From an uncultured bacterium (GTDB taxonomy: Bacteria; Planctomycetota; GCA-002687715), in contig CADEGH010000015.1 of NCBI GenBank assembly GCA_902826835.1, positions 1 to 64,000 on the forward strand: 64,000 nucleotides of DNA, written 5' to 3'. Numbering within the stretch: the first letter of the stretch is position 1; each line of letters begins with the position of its first letter. Under the pieces are notes generated by a model. The model worked only from the letters and a program-made list of their open reading frames with translations. It searched no databases and had not been told where the DNA came from. Positions 26,531-34,908 of the stretch are shown here, piece by piece. A program made the translations under genes and the position numbers.

Positions 26531-27898
26531 TCAGCCAATGGCCGCCCCCATGAAGGTCAGGGCCACGGTCATATAAATGATGAATCCGAGCAGATCGTTC
26601 AGCGTGGTGATGAACGGGCCCGCCGAAATCGCCGGGTCGATGCCGAGTTGCACACAAATGGCCGGGATCACGGTGCCGGACACGCCCGCGAGTGTCGAGG
26701 CCGAGGCGATCGAGAGCCCGACCGCTCCCGCAAGCCGCACGGCGACCCCGGTCCCGAGGGCGATTCCGAGCGCGGCGAGGCCGCAGAGAATCCCGACCAG
26801 CGACGCCACCGCAACCTCGGAGAGCACGATGCGGCGGAGCCGCGCCGGGGCGATCTCCCCCGTCGCGAAGCCTCGAACCATCACTGCCGCCGATTGCATC
26901 GCCACATTGCCAGCCATACCCGCCACCAAGGGAAGGTAGCGACCGACCTGCCCCACGGCATCCTCCTGGCCGAACCAACGTCCGAGCTCGCGGATCACCA
27001 CGGAGGCGATGAGCCCGCCTCCGAGCGTGATCAAAAGCCAGGGCAGTCGCGCCCGCACGCGCGCCAAGATCGATTGCCGCGTCGGCTGATTGCCGGTGGA
27101 GCCGGCGATCGTGAGCACGTCTTCGCTCGCCTCGGCCTCGAGGGCGGTCAGGGCGTCGTCGGCGGTGACAATGCCGAGGAGGCGATCGCGTTCATCCACC
27201 ACGGGGAGCGCGCCCAAGTGGTAGGTCTCGATCGTGCGGATGATCTCCTCCTGCGACTCCGTCGCGCGGACTCGGATGATCTCGCGCGTCATGATCTGCG
27301 CGACCGGCGACCCGGCGGGGGCCATGAGGAGGTCGCGGATCGAAAGCACTCCCAAGAGTTCGCGGGCAGGACCGACCACATAGATCAGGTTGATGGTCTC
27401 GGCATCGGGCTGGGAGCGGATCGCGGCGAGCACGTCGCGATCGGTGGCTTCCGGTCGGACCGCGATGAGGTCCGGGGTCATCAAGCCACCCGCCGTCTCG
27501 GGCGGGTATTGGCGAAGATCCCGAATCTCGGCCGCCTCGGAGGCTTCCAGAGTCTTGAGGACTCCTTCGGCTTGAGGCGGCTCGAGGAGATTCAGGACGT
27601 CGGCGGCGTCATCCGGCCCGAGCTTGGCGACGAGGTCGGCGGTCCCTCGTTCGCCGACGTGCAGGAGCAACAGAGCCTGCGTCTGCGGGTCGGCCTCCGC
27701 CAGCACTTCGGCCCGGGCCGTCGGAGTCAGGGCGTCGAAGACCCGCGGGATCTCCTCCGCGTCCAGATCCGCCAGCGCGTGGGCCACGTCGATCGGGTTG
27801 ATCCGTTCGAGCCACGGTGCGAGGTCTTCCGCCGCGAGCAGCCGCTCACGCAGGAGGCTCGGAAGCTGATCGGGATCCAGGGTCTGGGGGGAGTCCAC
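26531..27898 (-). CDS. mgtE: MgtE-type magnesium transporter
   Basis: The 455-residue protein has the MgtE layout. An N-terminal superhelical domain (about 1-125: NPIDVAHALADLDAEEIPRV) is followed by a CBS pair (about 130-250: TPDLIAVRPEATDRDVL, MTREIIRVRATESQEEI). Five membrane helices follow, with the pore-lining PLVAGMAGNVAMQS segment. The CBS and N domains sense cytoplasmic Mg2+. I preferred the GTG at 27898, which has GGAAGG seven bases upstream and gives the usual family length. The frame remains open to a TTG at 27967. Confidence 0.92.
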   Translation of the reverse strand: MDSPQTLDPDQLPSLLRERLLAAEDLAPWLERINPIDVAHALADLDAEEIPRVFDALTPTARAEVLAEADPQTQALLLLHVGERGTADLVAKLGPDDAADVLNLLEPPQAEGVLKTLEASEAAEIRDLRQYPPETAGGLMTPDLIAVRPEATDRDVLAAIRSQPDAETINLIYVVGPARELLGVLSIRDLLMAPAGSPVAQIMTREIIRVRATESQEEIIRTIETYHLGALPVVDERDRLLGIVTADDALTALEAEASEDVLTIAGSTGNQPTRQSILARVRARLPWLLITLGGGLIASVVIRELGRWFGQEDAVGQVGRYLPLVAGMAGNVAMQSAAVMVRGFATGEIAPARLRRIVLSEVAVASLVGILCGLAALGIALGTGVAVRLAGAVGLSIASASTLAGVSGTVIPAICVQLGIDPAISAGPFITTLNDLLGFIIYMTVALTFMGAAIG

Positions 27899-28228
27899 GG
27901 GGACCTTCCGGGGGCCAAGAACGGGCGCGGGCGCAGGAGGGAGGAACTTAACCCCGGGCTCCCCCAATCAAAGCCTGTCCAGCCAACAGGTTAGAGCGGA
28001 AATTGGCCCCAAACAGGCGATTGGCCTTCGGTTTTGGAGATTCCGTCCGAAGGGCGAAGAACCCGAATTTACATCACCCCTAACTCTCAAGCTGGCCATG
28101 ACTTAGGAATTCTTCGGGCTTGCGCTCGCCGCCTCCGGAGTCGGCCGTCCCCCCCGGGTCGTATAACCAAGTTGAATGACCACCGATCCCTCTTCCACGC
28201 AGAGGCCCGGCGGTATGGAGCGATTCTT
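27899..28228. other. Divergent intergenic region between mgtE and an unknown helical protein
   Basis: The 330 bases contain no gene I can support. I looked for a magnesium-sensing leader (M-box-like) in front of mgtE and saw no match. A weak CCTGT/ACAGG inverted repeat around 27975-27993 is the only structure noted. Confidence 0.4.
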
Positions 28229-29353
28229 ATGATCACCGATCTTGAGAGGACAACTTTGCGCCGCGTTCTCGAGCTCATGGCCGAGCTCGACGAACTCGAC
28301 TTCGGAGCGCCGCATGCCTCGGCGAACGGCGCGCGTAAGCGCTCGGAAGCGCGGCGTAAGGACTTATTGAAGAGCCTGCGCCGCCACGTCGCCGGGTTGA
28401 CGCAGCGAGGCGCCCCCGCGTGGTTGACCAAGCTGAAGGGGAGCGTGCAGCTCGATGACAGCGAACTCGTGTTGCTGTTGGGTCTCTTGTACCGGCGCAT
28501 TGCCGCGCCCTCGCCCATCGCGACCGGGCGCGAACTCGTTCGCCTCCTCGGCGACAGCCCGAGCGACCTCCTCGAACACGCCGCCTTCTTGCACCCGGGC
28601 AGTCATCTGCTCAAGTCCGGCCTGGTCGAGTCGCGGATCCGCACCCCGGAGCAGGCGCTCGACGCGCCGTTCCGACTCGCCGAACGCTCCTTCCAGCGCG
28701 CGTACCGGGCCTTCCACGGGCTGCGCTCCAAGCGCCGCAGCGCCAAGGCCGAGGGTTTTGCCACCGCGCTCGAACACCTCCACGCCCTGCGCGAAATCGT
28801 TCAACTCCACGAGCGCCGTGCCGGTTTGCTCTTTCCTCAGAGCCTCTGGGCCGACATGCACCCGGATCCGCTCGAGCGTCCCACCGACCTGACCGACGCC
28901 ATCCAAGAAGCGCGCGATCAATTGCACCGCCGCGAGGCTGCGACCTCGGCCAAGGTGCGCCTTCCCGTGTTGGAGCTCCGCCGCGAACGCGAGCTTTCCG
29001 ACGAGGAGGAAATCATCATCGTCGAGCTCTTCTTCCGCGAGCTGTTTTCGTCCGCGGGGCTGCTCGAAGCCGCGGATCTCATCCGCCTCGTCTCCGCCAA
29101 CGAAAGTGAGGCTCTGCTTCGCCGCAAAATCCTCGCCCCGGACAGCCGCCTCGTTGCGAGCACTCTCGTGGGTCTCGAGATCGAGATCGACGAAAAGCCG
29201 CTCATGGCCCTCACCTACCTGCGTGGGTGGGTGAGCGAACGCCTGATCGAAGGCGCCGACTTCCTGGGTGCTCTCAGCGCCTCGGATCGCGCTCGCTTCC
29301 GTGACTATTTGACACGCTTGGACAACTCCGGCGACTTCTTCCGCAATCTCTGA
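28229..29353 (+). CDS. Helical protein of unknown function
   Basis: The 374-residue protein begins MITDLERTTLRRVLELM and is almost wholly alpha-helical, rich in Leu, Arg and Glu. There is no signal peptide or membrane segment. An Arg/Lys-rich stretch (ANGARKRSEARRKDLL) near residue 40 could touch nucleic acid. It has some flavour of the N-terminal regions of planctomycete AAA ATPase partners, but there is no P-loop and no ATPase gene nearby, so no function is claimed. The start was set at 28229 because the upstream reading frame looks non-coding. Confidence 0.65.
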   Translation: MITDLERTTLRRVLELMAELDELDFGAPHASANGARKRSEARRKDLLKSLRRHVAGLTQRGAPAWLTKLKGSVQLDDSELVLLLGLLYRRIAAPSPIATGRELVRLLGDSPSDLLEHAAFLHPGSHLLKSGLVESRIRTPEQALDAPFRLAERSFQRAYRAFHGLRSKRRSAKAEGFATALEHLHALREIVQLHERRAGLLFPQSLWADMHPDPLERPTDLTDAIQEARDQLHRREAATSAKVRLPVLELRRERELSDEEEIIIVELFFRELFSSAGLLEAADLIRLVSANESEALLRRKILAPDSRLVASTLVGLEIEIDEKPLMALTYLRGWVSERLIEGADFLGALSASDRARFRDYLTRLDNSGDFFRNL

Positions 29354-29684
29354 CCGCGACCCCCGGGCGTGCATGGCGTCCCGCGCGCTGGGCTCCGGCC
29401 TCCCCGCCGCGCTTCCCGCGACTCCGATCAAGCCGCTTCCGGGGATCTCCGAATCTTTGGCGGTTCTTGAGCGGCACGCTCGGGGCCCGCTGACTGCACC
29501 CGCTCATCCCCCGTTCAGGGGTCCGGTCCCCGGGCGTCCCCTGTCTCCGCGCGCATCCGCGTGCGGTCGTTTCCGTGACGCTTGGTCACGCCCTCGCTCC
29601 TCCGCCCACGCCTTCTTCTTTCCTTGACCGAGTTCCTTCCGCCCGACTTTGACGGAAGGGGTCGGCTCGGGGTAAAAGGGCGGC
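29354..29684. other. Intergenic region, nothing recognised
   Basis: The 331 bases between two plus-strand genes are C-rich, with a pyrimidine tract near 29600-29625. No open reading frame with protein-like composition, no tRNA and no clear terminator was seen. Confidence 0.4.
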
Positions 29685-30359
29685 ATGGCACGTCGCGCCG
29701 AAGATCGCACTCTCATCGACAAGTACGAGGAGTACGCCACCCTCTACTCGACCGACCCGGCCGATCGGGTGTGGGCCGCGGTGGCGGAGGCGTTCGACCT
29801 GGCCGGGGACGGCAAGCGCACCGTCGCCGCCCTCGAAAAGGCGTGCCGCCTCAACTCGGAGTGGGGCAAGCATCGACTCCAGCTCGCGAAGGCCTACCTC
29901 CGCATGAAGGACTGGGGTCGTGCGATCCGCGAGCTCATGGCCTGTGACGAGCTCGATGCCTCGGGCCTGAAGACCGACGTCTTCTCCGAGAACGTGCTCT
30001 ACTACCTCGGCTACGCGATGTTCGGCGCTGGTCGCTACAAGGAAGCGGCCGAGGCTTGGCGCGGTGCCCTCAACGTCATCCAGTTCTGGGGCAATCCCGA
30101 GCCGCTCAAAGACTTCCATCTCCACCGCGGCTGGGCTCATCACCTCGAGCGCGACTTCCTCGATGCGATCGAGGCCTACCGCCGCGGCCTCGTCGCCCCC
30201 GGCCCCGGCGACAGCTCCCTCGACGACGAAATGGACCCCGAACGGGTCGAGTCCTGCCAAGACGAGATGAACCCTCGCCTCGAGTCCTACTTCGAGATGG
30301 CCAAAGCCGCCGAACTCCCCGACCCCTCCACCCTCACCGCCACCCCCTACACCTCCTGA
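29685..30359 (+). CDS. TPR-repeat protein
   Basis: The 224-residue soluble protein is made of tetratricopeptide pairs: WAAVAEAFDLAGDGKRTVAALEKACRL, HRLQLAKAYLRMKDWGRAIREL, YYLGYAMFGAGRYKEAAEAWRGAL and HRGWAHHLERDFLDAIEAYRRGL. TPRs mediate protein-protein contacts; the partner is unknown. There is no signal peptide. Its end overlaps a small convergent gene by 13 bases. It is the last ordinary gene before the defence island. Confidence 0.85.
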   Translation: MARRAEDRTLIDKYEEYATLYSTDPADRVWAAVAEAFDLAGDGKRTVAALEKACRLNSEWGKHRLQLAKAYLRMKDWGRAIRELMACDELDASGLKTDVFSENVLYYLGYAMFGAGRYKEAAEAWRGALNVIQFWGNPEPLKDFHLHRGWAHHLERDFLDAIEAYRRGLVAPGPGDSSLDDEMDPERVESCQDEMNPRLESYFEMAKAAELPDPSTLTATPYTS

Positions 30360-30655
30360 TCCTCATCGGTCGCGAGCTTGCGCTCAACTCTCTTGGGCCC
30401 GTCGCAACCTCCGCCCGGCGGAGAGCTGCGGTGTTTCGCGGCGCTCGGTGGCGTCTCGTCCGAATCTGAAGGCCATTCCATCTCAAACGGGTCAAGTGCG
30501 TGGCGAAGCGGCGCACCAAGACGTCGGCGACGATTGCCCATCCTGCGAGCGATCCCCGCCCTGCCACCAAGGTCGCACCCGACCAATAGCAAGGAGGATA
30601 CGAGGAGGTAGCCAAGAACGCCGAGGCACAGAACTGCGAGAACTTGGTTCGTCAT
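30347..30655 (-). CDS. Possible small membrane-anchored protein
   Basis: The 102-residue frame starts MTNQVLAVLCLGVLGYLLVSSLLLVGC, a good single membrane helix, with AAGGAA nine bases upstream of the ATG. A polar tail rich in Arg and Pro follows. The tail is low in complexity and overlaps the convergent TPR gene by 13 bases, so the gene is plausible but not certain. No family is recognised. Confidence 0.45.
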   Translation of the reverse strand: MTNQVLAVLCLGVLGYLLVSSLLLVGCDLGGRAGIARRMGNRRRRLGAPLRHALDPFEMEWPSDSDETPPSAAKHRSSPPGGGCDGPKRVERKLATDEDQEV

Positions 30656-30680
30656 GGGAATCGGTTCCTTGTTCGCGCAT

Positions 30681-30707
30681 TTGACAGCGTCGAACGCAGC
30701 CTGTCAA
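30681..30707. promoter_or_regulatory. Inverted repeat TTGACAG/CTGTCAA, candidate operator
   Basis: Perfect 7-base arms at 30681-30687 and 30701-30707 lie between the divergent small membrane gene (start 30655) and the HTH gene (start 30863). The arm centres are 20 bases apart, fitting a dimeric regulator on one face of DNA. On the minus strand the second arm also reads as a -35 box (TTGACA) with TCAAAT 17 bases on. Confidence 0.35.
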
Positions 30708-30862
30708 CGTTAAACGCTACACCAACAAAAATAACTCGGAAAAAACAGAACGGTCATCAGGGGCCATCTTGAGATCTCCCACTTGAAAACAGGCCTCCTC
30801 TGGGCGACACTGCTTGGGTTGAACTCAGGATAAATGTTTCGGATGGATGGAACTAAACCTTC

Positions 30863-31675
30863 ATGGCAACCCAACCTGACCTCGGCGCGGTCTTCGAGGG
30901 CTACCTACGCGAACTCTCCAACCTCAGATCTGGAGCCTCTGACTCATCACGAGACCTACTTGGCCACACCTTCTCAGCGCTGCTCGCGAAACTTGGGGTC
31001 TCGAACAGCGAAATGGCTCGTCGGGTCGGAGTAACGCCACCCACAATCGCGCGGTGGGCCAAGGGCGACCCGCCTACCGCAATGCAGGTCGAGAGGATTC
31101 GGCGGAGCATTGCTTCTTCAGCGCCCGCATCAGCTTCCGGCAAGATTGATGACGAGATCGCCGCGCGGATGAAGCGGGCCGAGCGTGTGTGCATCCTGAA
31201 GCCGTACGACCAGTTTTCCAGTGGCCAATGGGACGGTGCACACCGCGACAACCTGATCGAGGCCTTGAGAGAAGGCGCCGCCATTCTTTGCATCTTTCCC
31301 AAACGGAATGTCGCTGGCGAACACTCCTTTGGACGCCTTCTCAGGGCCCTGGAGGAGCACCCACCTGAATGGCAGAGGAGACTCAAAGGCCTGTCTCTCG
31401 AAAGCCACCAGAGTTGGTGCCTGGGCTTTCAGACGTTGGTTTTGATGGACTTGGGTAAATCTTCCAAGGAACTGCGATGGCACGGGTTCATGGACTTGGC
31501 AGCTCCGAACCTGGTATCCGACGACTACGAGAGGGTGAATAGCTCGTGGCAACGACTCGCACCTCGCTACGTCGCCGAGAGCTGGGAAATGATCGAGGAG
31601 ACGGAGCTTTGGCCAATGGACTTGCGCCCGGAGCGAGCAGCGGAAGTCAATCCCGACTCGGGTAACAGGTCGTGA
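30863..31675 (+). CDS. HTH DNA-binding protein with unknown C-terminal domain
   Basis: The 270-residue protein has a Cro/C1-like helix-turn-helix at about residues 44-68 (VSNSEMARRVGVTPPTIARWAKG). After a Ser/Ala linker comes a domain of about 150 residues beginning RAERVCILKPYDQFSS and including NLIEALREGAAILCIFP. That domain has alternating beta and alpha elements and could be a sensor, a TIR/PLD-like effector or a nucleotide-binding domain; I do not recognise it. The gene opens the defence island and faces the BREX genes. No WYL-type BrxR regulator is present, so this protein is a candidate for that role by position only. Confidence 0.75.
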   Translation: MATQPDLGAVFEGYLRELSNLRSGASDSSRDLLGHTFSALLAKLGVSNSEMARRVGVTPPTIARWAKGDPPTAMQVERIRRSIASSAPASASGKIDDEIAARMKRAERVCILKPYDQFSSGQWDGAHRDNLIEALREGAAILCIFPKRNVAGEHSFGRLLRALEEHPPEWQRRLKGLSLESHQSWCLGFQTLVLMDLGKSSKELRWHGFMDLAAPNLVSDDYERVNSSWQRLAPRYVAESWEMIEETELWPMDLRPERAAEVNPDSGNRS

Positions 31676-32385
31676 CAAGACACCTGCGTGAGTGAGCAGG
31701 TCGGGGCTGAACAGACTGCCTGACGCCCCACACGATCGGCCTCCTAGCGGCGCAGACAGGCACGCGGGATTTTCTGGGATTCTCCGGGCATTCTGGCCAT
31801 CCCAACTCGAATCTGCTCGGCCCTTCTCGTACCAGTCTCGACCAGCCTCCTCTCCAATTCGACTTTTCCCGGGCCCGAATGCACGTTTTTCGCACTACCC
31901 CCCGGCAAGCATTGAAGCCCTCGGAAGTTGCCGATTTCTTCGCGTGGCACAACCGGCAAGCAGGGGTTAAAGTTGAGGGGTCCAATTTGGCGACCCGAAA
32001 AACCGAATATTCGTCGCCACCCCAGATGCCTCAGCGCTCCGCCCTCATCATTATAAATAAGCAATAATTGCTATCAGATTTGTTGTCGCGAATAGAATGA
32101 AGAGGAAGTCCAATAACAGGCCAATTAAGTTTGCGATGTCCGGAGAACATCTTCGAGTCAGATTCGGCTGGAATAACTGATAACTACAATAAGGCGTAAT
32201 AGCTGCCTGTGGCGCGAATCCACAGGAAAACAGCAGCGCCAACCAATCCATCAAACGAATTATACCTGTCAATATCAAACAATCAAACAATAAAACTGAC
32301 CATAAGTAATTGCCGCAAATAAATCGACTCAATCGTAGAGGCGACAAGTCGGCACGAAAGTGGTCGGAACAGCGGAGAGCGCAAT
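31676..32385. other. AT-rich stretch at the edge of the BREX cluster
   Basis: From about 32,040 to 32,400 the composition becomes clearly richer in A and T than the surrounding genome, which suggests acquired DNA. Apart from a short hydrophobic reading frame at 32051-32251, I see no supported gene. The first part (31,676-32,040) has open frames on both strands but none with protein-like composition and a start signal. Confidence 0.45.
32051..32251 (-). CDS. Possible small membrane protein
   Basis: From the ATG at 32251 the frame encodes 66 residues with two hydrophobic segments (MDWLALLFSCGFAPQAAI and NLIGLLLDFLFILFATTNLIAIIAYL). The frame stays open upstream to a TTG at 32347, which would add a third hydrophobic stretch. 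AT-rich DNA produces hydrophobic frames by chance, so this is weak. Small membrane proteins are common beside defence systems, which is the only contextual support. Confidence 0.25.
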   Translation of the reverse strand: MDWLALLFSCGFAPQAAITPYCSYQLFQPNLTRRCSPDIANLIGLLLDFLFILFATTNLIAIIAYL

Positions 32386-32838
32386 ATGATCACGAAATTG
32401 ACCACCAAGAACCTTGTTGAGGGGATGATTGTTTTTCTGAACGTAGAGAACTTGCTCCGTGATCCGGAGCAAATCTGGAGAACAGTCCAAAATGATGAGC
32501 TTCACTATTCCGCTCCCCGCCCTTTTCTCGTGCTCTGGTGCACAAGGAACTACTGCGTGTTCGCCCCTCTGACCAAACAGTGGAGGGAGGGAAGAGAGTG
32601 GGTCCATCGCGACAGCTTTTTGAATGACCCGAAGAATCTTATCGGCTGCCGTAGGGAACTTTTCGTTCGCTGTGATTCGTCGTGGAATCAAATCGAAACC
32701 ATTCCGACGCAGCGCCTGAGGGAACTTCAAAAGCTATGCGCGGGCAAAAGGTCTGCATGGACGAATAAGCTACAGACTCGAGAATTGTGGGAGCTCATGG
32801 AGGAACTGCTGCCTCCACAACCAGGAAAAGCCGCCTGA
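32386..32838 (+). CDS. Small protein beside brxL, possible PemK/MazF-like barrel
   Basis: The 150-residue product has a good start (GGAG eight bases before the ATG). Its N-terminal half is beta-rich, with RPFLVLWCTRNYCVFAPLTKQ; this pattern recalls the SH3-like barrel of PemK/MazF endoribonucleases and related hypothetical proteins. The second half is helical (QRLRELQKLCAG, LWELMEELLPP). No antitoxin partner is adjacent, and catalytic residues cannot be assigned with confidence. Its stop is 15 bases from that of the convergent brxL. Function unknown; treat the barrel idea as a guess. Confidence 0.6.
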   Translation: MITKLTTKNLVEGMIVFLNVENLLRDPEQIWRTVQNDELHYSAPRPFLVLWCTRNYCVFAPLTKQWREGREWVHRDSFLNDPKNLIGCRRELFVRCDSSWNQIETIPTQRLRELQKLCAGKRSAWTNKLQTRELWELMEELLPPQPGKAA

Positions 32839-32853
32839 GTCGGCGACTATTTC

Positions 32854-34908
32854 CTATTCTCCCAAGCTCTTGAAGACGGCGTCGGTGGGGGTGCTGTAGA
32901 ACTCGATGTTGATTTTGGTCCAGAGGGGGTCGGGGAGGTCGGTGAGGGCGCGACGGGCGGAGATGGGGAAGAGGAGGGTGGAGGCACGCTTGTCGACGGC
33001 CATTTCGGCGATGGCGATCGGGTTGTTGATGGATTCGATGGTGCCGCCGAGGAGGAGTGGCCCCACGATGATGGTGCCTCCACGGGTGTGCCGCTCGAGG
33101 AGCGCGCCGACCAAGGCCACAAGGACCGGGAGACCGAGGCCGGCACCGGTACGGTCCGCGTCGAGCGCGCGAAGCTGACAGGTGAATTCGTGGGAGCGGG
33201 GGTCGCGGTCGCCGACCAGAGCCTTGGCCTGGGAGAGCAGGAACTGGTGGGCGGTGTGTAGGCTTTCGCGGAAGGCTGGAGGGCAAGGCTGGTTGAGAAT
33301 GCGGACGCCGGAGCCTGGCCCCTGGGTCGCTTCGATGCGGACGAGCCCATGACCCGTCTCCGCACCCAGGCTGACCGCCCAAACTTGGCCGGGCGGCAGC
33401 GGATCGCTGTCGATCGCCTCGTCGCTGTGCAATTCGGGTGTGGCCACGAAGGACTCGACCCCATCGACCCCGAGGGTGTAGCTGAAGTGGGTGTTGCGAA
33501 ACTCGCTCTTGAGGCAGCGTTTCTGCTGCTCCTTGACCCGACGGCGCGCCTCCAGGGCCGTGCGCACGATGAGTTCGAGTTCGCTGTCCGGAACTGGTTG
33601 ATCCGGATCCGGAAACAGGAGCTTGGTCAATCCGCTGATCGTTTTTTGAACCGCCTCAATGTCGCGGCCGGAAAGTGCCCCCCCCCAATAAATCCTATGT
33701 TGAAGGACCGAAACCCGACTCGTGCTCCTCAGCTTGTTCCAGCACTCGCTCAGGTAGTCACTCACGAGACCGAAGTGGTTGGTCAGATGTTGACGCGGGT
33801 CGAGCTTGGGAAACTCCCATCCGGGTACGAAGGCGTGGATCCGGTCGTGAAAAGCCGTGTCATCCCTCATTTCCCGAGGTAACGGACTGAGAAGATGCCC
33901 GGTGCGCTGCTGCTGCGCCACGTCGACATCGTAGTTGCCCACCATGACGATGCCACCATCAGCCCGGATACTCTCCTTGCCCCGGCTGAATTCCCCGGAG
34001 GCCATGTAACCCTTCATGATATTCACGCCGTCTTTCTGGTCGAAGGAGATACCGCTCACTTCGTCGAAGCAGACGACGTCGTAGTGACAGACGAGGCCGC
34101 GCTGCCCGCTCGCCATGTTCACGAACATCTTGGCCACGGTGGCCTTGCCGCCGGAGATCAGGTGCGCATAGGGCGAGATTTGCTGGTAGAGGTGACTCTT
34201 GCCGGTTCCCCGCGGCCCTAGTTCCACCAAATTGAAATTGCGCTCGACGAACGGGACCATCCTCAGCAGCGCCACCATCTTGGCGCGCGGCTCGAGCGTG
34301 TGGGGTTCGAGTCCGACCGATCGCAGGAGCAAATCACGCCACGCATCCGTCGTCATCGTCCTTCTGCCTTTACGCAGAGACGCCAGCACATCGGGATTCG
34401 ACATCTGGATCGGGCGCAGCGCCGCGATGCGAAACGGTCGCCCGGCCTTTTCCTGCGCGATGATCGGATCGTATTCGAGGGTCACTTCCGAGTAGAAGCC
34501 GTCGGTCAACATCCTCTCGTGCTCTTTGACGAGTGCGTCCGCGATTTGCACGTCCCGCAACCCGAGGCTCGGCAACTCGGCGACATAACAGTCGTTGCGA
34601 GCGTCCAAGCGCGCACGAATCACGTCGATCAGCCGCACGGAACCCTGCTCCCGGGCGCGCGCCTTGAAGAGCTCTTCCTCCCCGGTTCGCACCGTGCGGT
34701 CCCGCAACTGCGCCTGCACGATTTCGAGACCTTCGTCGATCGCGGCTTGATCCGTGCTCGCACAGTACCGACCGAGGAGAAACTCCACGACGTAGGTCGG
34801 CAGCGGGAACTGCCTCGAATACCGCCGAACCAGGTCCTTGCGCACGAGATAGCCCGGGAACGCCTTGGCGCCCTGGAGGTCCAACTCGTCCAGTTGCATC
34901 GTCGTCAC
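32854..34908 (-). CDS. brxL: BREX protein BrxL (AAA+ with Lon-like C-terminal domain)
   Basis: The 684-residue protein has the BrxL layout. An N-terminal domain (about 1-200) precedes an AAA+ domain with Walker A GPRGTGKS at 231-238 and a YDVVCFDEVSG Walker B. A Lon-like C-terminal domain (about 560-684) contains GLGLPVLVALVGALLERH and GTIIVGPLLLGGTI. The residue in place of the Lon catalytic Ser is not obvious, so peptidase activity is uncertain. BrxL is needed for phage exclusion in type 1 BREX. The GTG start at 34908 overlaps the pglZ stop (GTGA) and has GGAG seven bases upstream; an ATG at 34899 is an alternative. Confidence 0.93.
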   Translation of the reverse strand: MTTMQLDELDLQGAKAFPGYLVRKDLVRRYSRQFPLPTYVVEFLLGRYCASTDQAAIDEGLEIVQAQLRDRTVRTGEEELFKARAREQGSVRLIDVIRARLDARNDCYVAELPSLGLRDVQIADALVKEHERMLTDGFYSEVTLEYDPIIAQEKAGRPFRIAALRPIQMSNPDVLASLRKGRRTMTTDAWRDLLLRSVGLEPHTLEPRAKMVALLRMVPFVERNFNLVELGPRGTGKSHLYQQISPYAHLISGGKATVAKMFVNMASGQRGLVCHYDVVCFDEVSGISFDQKDGVNIMKGYMASGEFSRGKESIRADGGIVMVGNYDVDVAQQQRTGHLLSPLPREMRDDTAFHDRIHAFVPGWEFPKLDPRQHLTNHFGLVSDYLSECWNKLRSTSRVSVLQHRIYWGGALSGRDIEAVQKTISGLTKLLFPDPDQPVPDSELELIVRTALEARRRVKEQQKRCLKSEFRNTHFSYTLGVDGVESFVATPELHSDEAIDSDPLPPGQVWAVSLGAETGHGLVRIEATQGPGSGVRILNQPCPPAFRESLHTAHQFLLSQAKALVGDRDPRSHEFTCQLRALDADRTGAGLGLPVLVALVGALLERHTRGGTIIVGPLLLGGTIESINNPIAIAEMAVDKRASTLLFPISARRALTDLPDPLWTKINIEFYSTPTDAVFKSLGE

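Noticed and set aside
31744..32064. 106-codon frame in the region before the 32386 gene
   Set aside because: It has poor composition, no ribosome-binding site and competing frames on both strands. Better listed as unexplained DNA.
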